Shown here one piece after another: positions 1 to 6,976 of a DNA stretch of 11,428 bases. Source of the stretch: Campylobacterota bacterium (GTDB lineage: Bacteria; Campylobacterota; Campylobacteria; Campylobacterales; JAADDG01); NCBI GenBank assembly GCA_013154075.1, contig JAADDG010000053.1:1-11428 (forward strand), written 5' to 3'. The notes beneath the pieces were generated by a model that saw only the letters and a list, made by a program, of their open reading frames with translations, had not been told where the DNA came from and searched no databases. A program made the position numbers and the translations under genes. Position 1 is the first letter of the stretch; every line of letters starts with the position of its first letter.

Positions 1-323
1 AAGAGACGCTTTATAAAATACTCACTCAACCTAAAAACTCTCTTTTAAAACAGTATCAAGCCCTTTTGGCAACGGAGGGAGTGGAGCTTGTGTTTGAGGA
101 TGAGGCTATAAGAGCGATTGCGAGAATCTCTCACCTTGCAAACGAAAAAACCGAAGATATAGGCGCAAGAAGACTTCATACGGTACTTGAGAAGGTTTTG
201 GAAGATATCAGTTTCGAAGCGGACGAGCATAAGGGAGAAACGATAACCGTCACAAAAGAGCTTGTTCATGAAAAACTCGATACAATCATAGAAGACGAAG
301 ATAGCGCAAGATACATTTTATAA
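1..323 (+). CDS. hslU: ATP-dependent protease ATPase subunit HslU (C-terminal part)
   Basis: Only the last 106 residues are in the window; the first whole codon is at 3 and the 5' end lies upstream. HslU (ClpY) is the AAA+ unfoldase ring that feeds substrates to the HslV peptidase in the cytoplasm. Visible landmarks are the ATEGVEL segment, the sensor-2 region NEKTEDIGARRLHTVLEKVL, and the carboxy-terminal tail ending ARYIL. In known HslU proteins this tail docks into HslV and activates it (SRFIL in E. coli). The reading frame is open from the window edge to TAA at 321-323. The Met at 66 is internal and not the start. hslV is expected upstream but not seen. The next gene starts 9 bp later, so the two are probably co-transcribed. 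Confidence 0.96.
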   Translation, partial: ETLYKILTQPKNSLLKQYQALLATEGVELVFEDEAIRAIARISHLANEKTEDIGARRLHTVLEKVLEDISFEADEHKGETITVTKELVHEKLDTIIEDEDSARYIL

Positions 324-332
324 AGGAAAGAA

Positions 333-1220
333 GTGAGCGAAGAGACAAAAGCCGGATTCGTAAGCATAGTGGGAAGGCCGAATGCCGGAAAAAGTTCGTT
401 GGTAAATTGGCTGTTGGGAGAGAAACTCTCGATGGTTTCGAAAAAAGCCAACGCCACGAGAAAAAGAAGCACGGCCATAGTGATGCACAAAAACGCTCAG
501 ATAATTTTGGTAGATACTCCGGGAATCCATGAAAAAGAGAGACTTTTAAATCAATTCATGCTCGAAGAGGCTCTAAAAGCGATAGGAGATTGCGATTTGA
601 TTTTGTTTCTCTCTCCCGTTACCGACTCTTTGGAGCATTATGAGAAATTTATAAAACTAAACAAAAAAAACACTCCTCACATCGTTCTTTTAACCAAAAT
701 AGATAGAGTAAAAAACGAACAGGTCTTGAAAAAATTGGAAGAGTTTAAAAAATATCAAGATAAATTTCTATCTATCGTACCGATTTCAATCAAAAACGAA
801 AGCTATAGAGAGTATCTGCTTGATGAAATAGTAAAATATCTTCCAAAACATCCCTATCTATACGATCCGGAGTTTATCACCACTTCTCACTTTAGAGATA
901 TTTACAAAGAGTTTATTTTAGAGGCGATTTTCGAAAAAACATCCGAAGAGATCCCCTATTCTACGGACGTTATCATAGATAAAATCGAAGAAGGGGAAAA
1001 GCTCGAAAAAGTTTACGCCACAATCGTAACGGAGAGTAAAAGCCAAAAGATGATTCTAATCGGTAAAGGCGGAGAGACCATCAAAAGAATAGGAAAATAC
1101 GCAAGAGTTTTGATGGAAAATCTAAGCGGCAAAAAGATCTATTTGGAGCTCTTCGTTACCGTAAAACCGGGATGGAGCAAAAATAAAAAAACCCTATCCA
1201 AACTCGGATACGACTTCTAA
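333..1220 (+). CDS. era: GTPase Era (ribosome small-subunit maturation)
   Basis: A 295-residue protein of normal length for Era, the essential GTPase that binds 16S rRNA near its 3' end and assists 30S assembly at the cytoplasmic membrane face. The G domain shows G1 GRPNAGKS (14-21), a switch I ATRKRS segment with the conserved Thr at 42, G3 DTPG (61-64), and G4 TKID (121-124, with Thr in place of the usual Asn). G5 is a weak SIK (152-154). The KH RNA-binding domain follows, with IGKGGETIKRIG at about 243-254, and the protein ends in the typical VKPGWSKN-type tail. The start is GTG at 333, supported by AAAGGA at 322-327 with a 5-base spacer. A run of eight A (663-670) lies inside the gene but there is no sign of frameshift. 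It is probably in one transcript with hslU. Confidence 0.97.
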   Translation: MSEETKAGFVSIVGRPNAGKSSLVNWLLGEKLSMVSKKANATRKRSTAIVMHKNAQIILVDTPGIHEKERLLNQFMLEEALKAIGDCDLILFLSPVTDSLEHYEKFIKLNKKNTPHIVLLTKIDRVKNEQVLKKLEEFKKYQDKFLSIVPISIKNESYREYLLDEIVKYLPKHPYLYDPEFITTSHFRDIYKEFILEAIFEKTSEEIPYSTDVIIDKIEEGEKLEKVYATIVTESKSQKMILIGKGGETIKRIGKYARVLMENLSGKKIYLELFVTVKPGWSKNKKTLSKLGYDF

Positions 1221-1291
1221 ACTCCCATTTTTTCTCCTTTGAGACTCCAAAAAATATATAAGTAAAAAATTAGATTAATTAGTTTCATATT

Positions 1292-1319
1292 TTGCCGATA
1301 TTGCATTAAGAGTTATAAT
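1292..1319 (+). promoter_or_regulatory. Predicted sigma-70 type promoter of the pilus/secretion operon
   Basis: A perfect TATAAT lies at 1314-1319. A weak -35 match, TTGCCG at 1292-1297, sits 16 bases upstream, with AT-rich DNA before it. Transcription would start near 1326, leaving a leader of about 14 nt before the ATG at 1340 (AGTAGG at 1329-1334 is the likely ribosome site). It is the only sizeable gap between era and the end of the operon, so it is the natural place for the operon promoter. Weak -35 boxes are usual in Campylobacterota. No experimental support. Confidence 0.6.
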
Positions 1320-1328
1320 TTAATGCAA
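1301..1328. promoter_or_regulatory. Perfect 9-bp inverted repeat around the -10 box (candidate operator)
   Basis: TTGCATTAA at 1301-1309 is the exact reverse complement of TTAATGCAA at 1320-1328. The 10-base spacer holds the TATAAT box, so the dyad is centred on the -10 element and half-site centres are 19 bp apart. Because the predicted start of transcription is inside the right arm, the repeat is more likely a DNA site for a dimeric regulator than an RNA hairpin. The regulator is not identifiable from this window. Confidence 0.5.
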
Positions 1329-1339
1329 GTAGGTAAAAT

Positions 1340-2848
1340 ATGGAAAAAAATAGACAAGCTATCGTAACGATCGATCCCTATTCCAAAACGGCGTTTTTAT
1401 ATAAAAATAACGAAATAAAAACGACCAAAATAGATAAATTCAAAAAAAGCAACTTCTATATATCATATATCTATACAAAAGATGTCATAAGCGCATCGGT
1501 TGAAATAAGTCAAAATATTCCAGAAGAGGATTTAAAAGACGTAATAGAGATAAAAGCTTATGAGGAGCTCGGTCTCGACTCGGCGACAGAGTACGAGATA
1601 CTCTATTTCGAAACCTCTTCGACGGATGAGAAAAACAGACAATTTAATATTTCAGCCCTAAACAAAAATCTACTGCAAGAAGACTTCAAAGATATCGTAA
1701 AAAAGATAAAGTATATAGATTATATAACTCCGGCTCCTTTTTTAATAAAATCTCTATACCAAAAAGAGATCTTAGAAAGCGAGTCGGTTGACTGTTTTAT
1801 CTACTTTCAAGAAGAAGATACGTTTTTGGCGATATATAAAGAGGGAGAGTACGTCTATTCCAAATCTCTTCAATACTCTCTAAAAACCATGACGGAGAAA
1901 TTTTGCGAATACGTGGGAGAGAGGATAGACGAGAAGGATTTTTACAATCTAATCGTGAACGAAGGCCTAAAAAGCCCCAACTTTTCATATCAGCAAGCTT
2001 TGATGAAGCTGTATGGAGAGATATTTTTATATATAAACGACGTTTTAAGCTTCGCAAAAAGAGCTTATAACATAGAATATATTCACAAACTATACATAGG
2101 CTCACAAATAGGCCTATTTATGGGAATAGACGAATACTCCAAAAACTATCTCGATTTGGATTCGTTAGAATTTAAATTCAATATTCCGATAAAAGCTCCA
2201 TACTATATAGATCAGCTACACTACCTAATGATTCTAACGGCTCAGGTCTATCAAGAGAACTTGGATGACACTTTCAACGTATCTCCCTTTAGAAGGCCTC
2301 CGAGTTTCAAGCACAGACCGGCCGGAAAACTTATCATAGTAACGGCCGCGGCGGCCGTTTTGTCGATGATATATCCTTTGTATCAGATAGGATATACGGC
2401 AAAGTTGGAATACGATTTGCATGAACTCAATAAAAAATATAACGAAGTTTATGCAAAAACCTCCAAATTAAGATCCGAACTTCAAAAACTATCACAAGAA
2501 AAAGAGAAGATTTTGAAAAAATATCAAAACGAGAAAAACAAACTCGTATTTAGAGAGAAACTATTAAATGAAATATATAGAAAGAAAGTCTCTTATCCTA
2601 TGAAAGCTTTGATTTTATCGGATCTTTTCCAAAACATAAACAGACACGATACGAAAGTATTGAGCGTAGATAACAACATGACCAACTTGACTTTAACGGT
2701 TTATAGCAAAAAAGATAAGAGAATCACCGAGCTTATAAAGTCTTTGGCTAAAGAGACAAAATATGACATAAGCACCGAAGAGATCAAAAAAGACGATAAC
2801 AAAAGCGTATATATCAGCGATATAAAGGTGAAATTAAATGAGTACTAA
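1340..2848 (+). CDS. PilM-PilN fusion protein, MshI-like inner-membrane assembly protein
   Basis: A 502-residue protein with two parts. Residues 1 to about 310 look like a divergent actin-like PilM/MshI domain: an opening AIVTIDPYSKTAFLY strand pair, and later a DCFIYFQEEDTFLAIYKEGEYVYSKSL hairpin at about 151-177. Next comes FNVSPFRR (312-319), which resembles the INLLPWR signature by which PilN contacts PilM. A single membrane segment follows (about 329-350), then a coiled coil (about 355-415) and a PilN-like C-terminal domain that would lie in the periplasm. Classical nucleotide-binding motifs of PilM are not obvious, so ATP binding is uncertain. By analogy it links cytoplasmic ATPases to the periplasmic PilO-like partner encoded next. 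It is the first gene of the operon and its end overlaps the next gene by 11 bp. Family assignment rests on architecture and gene order, since sequence identity to known members is low. Confidence 0.75.
   Translation: MEKNRQAIVTIDPYSKTAFLYKNNEIKTTKIDKFKKSNFYISYIYTKDVISASVEISQNIPEEDLKDVIEIKAYEELGLDSATEYEILYFETSSTDEKNRQFNISALNKNLLQEDFKDIVKKIKYIDYITPAPFLIKSLYQKEILESESVDCFIYFQEEDTFLAIYKEGEYVYSKSLQYSLKTMTEKFCEYVGERIDEKDFYNLIVNEGLKSPNFSYQQALMKLYGEIFLYINDVLSFAKRAYNIEYIHKLYIGSQIGLFMGIDEYSKNYLDLDSLEFKFNIPIKAPYYIDQLHYLMILTAQVYQENLDDTFNVSPFRRPPSFKHRPAGKLIIVTAAAAVLSMIYPLYQIGYTAKLEYDLHELNKKYNEVYAKTSKLRSELQKLSQEKEKILKKYQNEKNKLVFREKLLNEIYRKKVSYPMKALILSDLFQNINRHDTKVLSVDNNMTNLTLTVYSKKDKRITELIKSLAKETKYDISTEEIKKDDNKSVYISDIKVKLNEY
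2341..2359 (+). repeat. GC-rich near-perfect palindrome inside a coding region
   Basis: AACGGCCGC, a single G, then GCGGCCGTT: 9-bp arms around one base, in otherwise AT-rich DNA. It encodes Thr and four Ala of the membrane segment of the PilM-PilN fusion. As RNA it could fold into an 8-bp stem with a CGG loop, followed directly by TTTTGT, which resembles a weak terminator. It may simply reflect Ala codon use. Confidence 0.4.
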
Positions 2849-3485
2849 TAAAGATATTTTAGAACAGATAGATAACGCCCTAAAGGATAAAAAAGAGGCC
2901 GAAATTTATATGATCTATTTGGCGATAGCGGCCGTTATGGGATTTTTGGTATATCAATTCATCTATCCGATCACGGATAGAAACCTTAAAAAGACTCAAA
3001 ATCAAGTCAAATCGATAGAGAGAAAATTAAATGCGGAAGTCTCCTACCTTAGATCCAAAACGGTAAACGGAGATTCGCAATTTTATGTCAAAAAGTTAAA
3101 AAAAGAGATTGAAGATCTTCAAAACAATCTTGAAAAGACTAAATATGAAAATAGTTATGTCGATAATAAATTAAAAGAGCTTAGCTATCTGCTCTTTAAC
3201 GATGAAAATTGGGCTAAGTTTTTGGACAACATTTCATATCTTGCCCAAAAATATCACGTAACGATCAAATATATAAAAAATAAATTCAACGATATCAACA
3301 TGCATAAAGTGGAACAGATTTTGGAAGTGGATATAGATGCCAAAGGAAAATTCAAAGACATTATGAAGTTTATAAACGCGATTGAAGAGAGCAAACTCGT
3401 AGTGGACGTTTACAATCTCCATATGGAAGCCAAAAACAGAGTAAACGCCACTTTTAAAATCGCGGTTTGGGGGATGAAATATTGA
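2838..3485 (+). CDS. PilO/MshJ-like inner-membrane alignment protein
   Basis: A 215-residue bitopic membrane protein. A short basic and acidic cytoplasmic tail precedes one membrane segment (about 23-44, IYMIYLAIAAVMGFLVYQF). A long coiled coil follows (about 50-115) and then a mixed alpha/beta domain (about 120-215) of the kind found in PilO, GspM and MshJ. Such proteins pair with PilN in the periplasm and connect the inner-membrane platform to the secretin. The start ATG at 2838 has AAGGTG at 2825-2830 and lies inside the end of the previous gene (11-bp overlap), which suggests translational coupling. The stop TGA at 3483-3485 overlaps the TTG start of the next gene. Assignment is from architecture and from its position between the PilMN fusion and the MshK-like gene. 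Confidence 0.75.
   Translation: MSTNKDILEQIDNALKDKKEAEIYMIYLAIAAVMGFLVYQFIYPITDRNLKKTQNQVKSIERKLNAEVSYLRSKTVNGDSQFYVKKLKKEIEDLQNNLEKTKYENSYVDNKLKELSYLLFNDENWAKFLDNISYLAQKYHVTIKYIKNKFNDINMHKVEQILEVDIDAKGKFKDIMKFINAIEESKLVVDVYNLHMEAKNRVNATFKIAVWGMKY
3469..3474 (+). promoter_or_regulatory. Ribosome binding site that selects a TTG start at 3482
   Basis: GGGGGA lies 7 bases before TTG at 3482-3484. This start gives MKKAVILISLISAFLQA, a clean signal peptide, and overlaps the stop of the previous gene as TTGA. The longer in-frame start at 3467 would put acidic residues ahead of the signal peptide and overlaps this site. Confidence 0.6.
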
Positions 3486-3925
3486 AAAAAGCAGTAATTT
3501 TAATCTCTTTGATTTCGGCTTTTTTGCAAGCCGATCTGATAGATCCTCAGCTAAAAGCCGATTTGCAAAGATTTGACAATATTTTTAATGAAATAGGCAA
3601 AAAAAGAGTCGGTATCAGAGAATCGATCATTGATGAGATCAAAGATCCGTTTGTCTATAAAAAAGAGATAAAAAAGATAGCCAAAAGCGCCAAAGGATCG
3701 GGTAAAAGTGGCAAAACGACTCCTAAAAAGAAAGTTTTGAAGCTTTTGGCCATCTTCAACGACAAAGTAAAAATAAACGGCAAATGGTATCGATTACACC
3801 AAAAAATAGGAGAGTATAGAATCTCCAAAATAGCCAAAGGATACGTAATCCTAAGAGACAGAAGTGAAAAAATAAAATTGTACCTAAGGAAAAAAGATGC
3901 AAAAATTAAGATTATCGCTCATTAA
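3482..3925 (+). CDS. Small exported MshK-like (PilP/GspC-type) pilus biogenesis protein
   Basis: A 147-residue protein from the TTG start preferred here; a 152-residue version from TTG at 3467 is possible. Residues 1-17 form a signal peptide with likely cleavage after LQA. A very basic, Gly/Ser/Lys-rich middle follows (about 60-83, KSAKGSGKSGKTTPKKK). The C-terminal part (about 84-145) reads as a small beta domain: AIFNDKVKINGKWYRLHQKIGEYRI, then GYVILRDRSEKIKLYL. This pattern (no-name loop, G-x-W/T-x-R, G-x-x-I-G-x-Y-x-I, then V-x-L) is what MshK and the homology region of GspC and PilP look like. Such domains contact the N-terminal domain of the secretin, and the secretin gene is next and overlaps by 29 bp. 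Function is inferred from fold pattern and synteny. Confidence 0.65.
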   Translation: MKKAVILISLISAFLQADLIDPQLKADLQRFDNIFNEIGKKRVGIRESIIDEIKDPFVYKKEIKKIAKSAKGSGKSGKTTPKKKVLKLLAIFNDKVKINGKWYRLHQKIGEYRISKIAKGYVILRDRSEKIKLYLRKKDAKIKIIAH

Positions 3926-5417
3926 ACAGCTAACTCTACTTTCGATTATTATATTTTTATCGATATCTTCTCTATACGGTGCAAATAGTTGTAGATATCG
4001 GGTATTCAATATTCAGGTATCCGACGAGGTAACTACGCAGGATCTTTTAAATCAGCTCTCCCAAGAGTGTGATTTTTCCATCGTCACCAAAGATTCGGTA
4101 GCTCAAAAAGAGCTCCAAAAGAAGATTTTCGGCATAAACGTAAAAAATATGACGCTTGAGGAGATTTTCAATCTGCTTCTTTTAGATAAAGGTATGGAGT
4201 ATGATTTCAAAAACGGCGTTTTAAAAATATATGCCATTTTTACAAAAAGCTTCAAAGTAGATTACGTAAGTACCAAAAGAATAGGAAAAAGCAATACCGA
4301 TATCACTCTAACGGGAGATAGCTCAAGCGCATCGGGAGATAGTAAAACCGGAAACGCAAACAGTGCCAAATCAAGCTCCGGAATGTCCATAACTTCGGAT
4401 GAAACTTTCGATTTTTGGGATAAACTCGATAAGGAGCTCGGAAGCATTCTAAACACTCCTCAAGACGAGTTTAAAGCGCCTCCTCCGATTATCAACAAAG
4501 AGGGAGGAATAATCACCGTTACGGGAACCAAAAAACAGATCTACAGAATATCAAAGTATATAGACGATTTGATGGACAGACTTCACAAACAGGTTATGAT
4601 AGATGTCAAAATCCTATCCGTATCCCTAAACGATTCAAAAAGCATAGGAATAGATTGGGGACAGCTTTATAAACTTCAAAATTTCAAAGCAAGTTTCGAA
4701 GTTCTAAATACGAATAACCTATCTCAAATAGAGGGAGACGATATAAAAGAGTTCGGAGATATTCTTCCTTCCGCTCACGCTACGTTTTTTAAACTAACGG
4801 GAGGATCATCTTTAAACGAACTTATAAAGTTTCTAAAAACTCAAGGAGACGTTACCTCCATCTCAAATCCGAAAGTGGTTACGCTAAACAATCAGCCGGC
4901 TCTATTTAGCTCGGGAGAACAACTTTATTACAAAAGATTGGAGAGCACGACCACAAGCTCCACATCCACAACTACGGCTCAAAACGAAATTATAGAGTCC
5001 ATTTTTGCGGGAATACTTTTGGACATTACACCCGAAATTACGGATAATGATGAGATAATTTTAAAAATCAATCCTTCAATAAGCTCTATAAAAGACGCTC
5101 AAGTGGAGACCAAAAATAGCGTAAGAACCATTCCGCCCGATCTTTTGAAAAAGCAGATATCTTCCGTAGTGAAGCTAAAAGACGGAGAGAGAATCATTCT
5201 CGGAGGGCTTATAGATACAAAATACGGAAAAGACGTCTCAAAAGTTCCTCTTTTGGGAAGCATTCCGGTTATCGGAAACCTATTTAAAAAAGAGCAAAAA
5301 ATAAAGACAAGAAGCGAGCTTGTTATCATCATAACACCGCATATCATAAAAAACGGATACAAAAAGAAAACGGTATCTTTAAAAGATTTGGGATATACAA
5401 GGATAAAAAATGAATGA
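3897..5417 (+). CDS. mshL: MshL-type secretin (outer-membrane pore of pilus/secretion machine)
   Basis: A 506-residue secretin that should form the multimeric gated channel of the outer membrane. An N-terminal signal peptide (1 to about 29, LSISSLYGA) lacks a lipobox. An N0/STN-type domain covers about 34-115. A Ser/Gly/Lys-rich linker follows (about 134-168), then an N1-type segment (about 196-235) and the secretin core (about 236-485). The core shows ITPEI (378-382), RIILGGLID (432-440), VPLLGSIPVIGNLFK (450-464) and ELVIIITPHII (474-484). The Thr/Ser run at 350-360 followed by FAGILLDITPEI is, as I recall, characteristic of MshL secretins over GspD. Cys32 and Cys58 could form a disulfide. 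ATG at 3897 follows TAAGGA (3885-3890) inside the previous gene. The Campylobacter counterpart is probably CtsD. No pilotin gene is recognised. Confidence 0.92.
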   Translation: MQKLRLSLIKQLTLLSIIIFLSISSLYGANSCRYRVFNIQVSDEVTTQDLLNQLSQECDFSIVTKDSVAQKELQKKIFGINVKNMTLEEIFNLLLLDKGMEYDFKNGVLKIYAIFTKSFKVDYVSTKRIGKSNTDITLTGDSSSASGDSKTGNANSAKSSSGMSITSDETFDFWDKLDKELGSILNTPQDEFKAPPPIINKEGGIITVTGTKKQIYRISKYIDDLMDRLHKQVMIDVKILSVSLNDSKSIGIDWGQLYKLQNFKASFEVLNTNNLSQIEGDDIKEFGDILPSAHATFFKLTGGSSLNELIKFLKTQGDVTSISNPKVVTLNNQPALFSSGEQLYYKRLESTTTSSTSTTTAQNEIIESIFAGILLDITPEITDNDEIILKINPSISSIKDAQVETKNSVRTIPPDLLKKQISSVVKLKDGERIILGGLIDTKYGKDVSKVPLLGSIPVIGNLFKKEQKIKTRSELVIIITPHIIKNGYKKKTVSLKDLGYTRIKNE

Positions 5418-6219
5418 TTACCGAAAAATAAAAGATATTTTTATAGAGGGAAACAAATTCGATTACGTAAACCTAACTCAATCCGTAATGGCTTACAAAA
5501 AACTAACGGAGGCTCTAAAAAAGCCTCTAAAACTGATCCTTCTATACGGAAAACCGGGAACGGGAAAGACTTTCCTTTTAACTAAGCTCTATAACGATCT
5601 TAAAAAGAAATATCCGATAATCTTTTTCCCCACTCCCTTTTTCGACGAAAACGAGTTTTTGGCTGCCATTTACAAAAAGATATTCAAACAAGAGCCTCCC
5701 AAAACCGACTCTTTTGACGCTTTTTTCAAATTCTTTATAAACAAAATGAACAAAGAGTCGATTTCTCCTATAACTATTTTAATAGACGAGGCACAGCTCT
5801 ACCCTCCGGCCCTGATAGAAAAAATTAGACTAATGGCCGATACGAGAAAATTTAAATTTCTCTTTACGGTACACAAAACCGACGAAGAGGATGTTTTGGC
5901 AAAAGACTATTTCAAAACGAGAATTTGGGAGACAATAGAGATAAAAAGCATCTCTATAGAGGAGCTTAAACTATATTTGGAAAAGAAGCTTGTTTATCAC
6001 AATCTATTTAATTATCTCTCTCTTTTGCATGAACCTCAATACAAATTGATACATAAATTCGCAAAAGGGAATCTAAGAGAGACAAACAAGCTGCTTTATA
6101 AGACATTTGAAATATGCGAATATTACGAAAATAACGAACCAAAGAAGCTAAATCCGAAAAAATTAAAAAGCAAATTTTTGGAGATGGCGGCTTTGGATTT
6201 AAGGATAATAGATGATTAG
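5410..6219 (+). CDS. mshM: ExeA/MshM-type AAA ATPase
   Basis: A 269-residue cytoplasmic ATPase. Walker A is GKPGTGKT (47-54). Walker B is ITILIDEAQ (121-129), with the acidic pair DE and the EAQ typical of the ExeA/GspA and MshM group. A sensor-like FKFLFTVHK strand is at 148-156, and a GNLRETNKLL helix at 220-229 fits a sensor-2/lid arginine. Length and layout match MshM. Unlike ExeA there is no membrane segment or peptidoglycan-binding C-terminal domain, so it should stay in the cytoplasm or at the membrane surface. ExeA helps secretin assembly; the role of MshM and of the Campylobacter homologue CtsP is less clear. ATG at 5410 has AAGGA at 5399-5403. The gene overlaps the secretin gene and the following gene by 8 bp each. 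Confidence 0.85.
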   Translation: MNDYRKIKDIFIEGNKFDYVNLTQSVMAYKKLTEALKKPLKLILLYGKPGTGKTFLLTKLYNDLKKKYPIIFFPTPFFDENEFLAAIYKKIFKQEPPKTDSFDAFFKFFINKMNKESISPITILIDEAQLYPPALIEKIRLMADTRKFKFLFTVHKTDEEDVLAKDYFKTRIWETIEIKSISIEELKLYLEKKLVYHNLFNYLSLLHEPQYKLIHKFAKGNLRETNKLLYKTFEICEYYENNEPKKLNPKKLKSKFLEMAALDLRIIDD

Positions 6220-6976
6220 TGCAGAAGAGATTAAAGAGCTTGAAAAAAGATGGATTAAGTACAAAGTAAAAAGGCATTCTAAAAAAGCCGTTTTATCTTT
6301 AGCCTCGATAGGCGTTATAGCGGCAGGAGGATATCTATATCTTCAAAAACCGATAGATTTCTCAAATCTTTTCTCAAAAAAAGAGGAGATAAAAAAGAAA
6401 GAGCAAAAAGAGATAAAAATAACTCAAGCGGATAAAAAGATAGAATCCATACATACTCCGCTTAAAAATAAAAAAGAGCAAAAAGAAAAGACTTTAACTT
6501 TAGATACGAAATTTATAAAAAATATAGAAAAAGAGGCGAAAAAGAGCAAAACGGTATTCAAAAAGCCCCCTTTGCCGAAACCGAAATTAAATCCGAATTT
6601 CAAAATAGCCACAAGCGATATCAAAGAAGAAAAAGTCGTTAAAAAAAGCAAAATCAAAATTATTAGCAAAAAAGTGGATACGATCACATATCTCAAAAAG
6701 AAATTTGAAGCAAGCGGGGATATAAACTACGCTTTGATGCTATCTCAAACCTACTATGACAAAAAAGATTATAAAAAAGCTCTAAAATGGGCTATAAAAG
6801 CAAACGAAATAGACGCTTCGAACGAAAAGAGCTGGATACTATTCGCAAAATCGAAAATGAAATTGGGAAAAAGAAAAGAGGCTATAAAAGCCTTGAAAAT
6901 TTATCTAAAAAATAGAGAATCTCAAAGAATTTACAATGTATTGGAAAAAATCGAAAACGGCGATCTTAAAGGTTAA
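6212..6976 (+). CDS. Membrane-anchored TPR protein, MshN/CtsX-like
   Basis: A 254-residue bitopic protein. A basic N-terminal tail (KYKVKRHSKK, 16-25) precedes one membrane segment (about 26-44, AVLSLASIGVIAAGGYLYL), predicting the rest to be periplasmic. Residues about 56-155 form a linker in which about one residue in three is Lys, interrupted by PPLPKPKL. The C-terminal 95 residues (about 157-250) are tetratricopeptide-like helices, for example SQTYYDKKDYKKALKWAIKANEIDASNEKSWILFAKSKMKLGKRKEAIKALKIYL. This is the layout and position of MshN. In Campylobacter, CtsX occupies a similar place between the ATPase and gspE-like genes. Start ATG at 6212 has AAGGAT (6201-6206) and overlaps the ATPase gene by 8 bp. 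Precise function unknown; a scaffold across the periplasm is likely. Confidence 0.7.
   Translation: MISAEEIKELEKRWIKYKVKRHSKKAVLSLASIGVIAAGGYLYLQKPIDFSNLFSKKEEIKKKEQKEIKITQADKKIESIHTPLKNKKEQKEKTLTLDTKFIKNIEKEAKKSKTVFKKPPLPKPKLNPNFKIATSDIKEEKVVKKSKIKIISKKVDTITYLKKKFEASGDINYALMLSQTYYDKKDYKKALKWAIKANEIDASNEKSWILFAKSKMKLGKRKEAIKALKIYLKNRESQRIYNVLEKIENGDLKG

Noticed and set aside
66..323. Stand-alone 85-residue gene starting at 66
   Set aside because: The frame is open to the window edge and the residues before 66 continue the HslU sequence, so it is the end of hslU.
663..670. A8 tract in era as a phase-variation site
   Set aside because: Era is essential and the frame is intact; A runs of this length are expected in AT-rich DNA.
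1221..1256. Terminator after era
   Set aside because: TTTTTT and AAAAAA could pair across the segment but there is no GC-rich stem and no T run after it.
1239..1262. Second promoter candidate, TTGAGA with TATAAG
   Set aside because: The -35 match is good but the spacer is only 12 bases, too short for sigma-70.
1291..1305. Possible sigma-54 promoter (TTGCCG...TTGC)
   Set aside because: The -12 like TTGC is present, but the bases 12 positions upstream are TT, not the required GG.
1797..2105. 102-residue minus-strand open frame inside the PilMN gene
   Set aside because: It is antisense to a well-supported gene and has no recognisable domain or ribosome site; the other long antisense frames in the operon are rejected for the same reason.
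3467..3481. TTG at 3467 as start of the MshK-like gene
   Set aside because: It would add MGDEI ahead of a complete signal peptide and lies on top of the ribosome site for TTG 3482.
6377..6500. A-rich direct repeats (AAAGAGCAAAAAG twice) as a mobile or regulatory repeat
   Set aside because: They arise from Lys/Glu/Gln codons in the low-complexity linker of the TPR protein.
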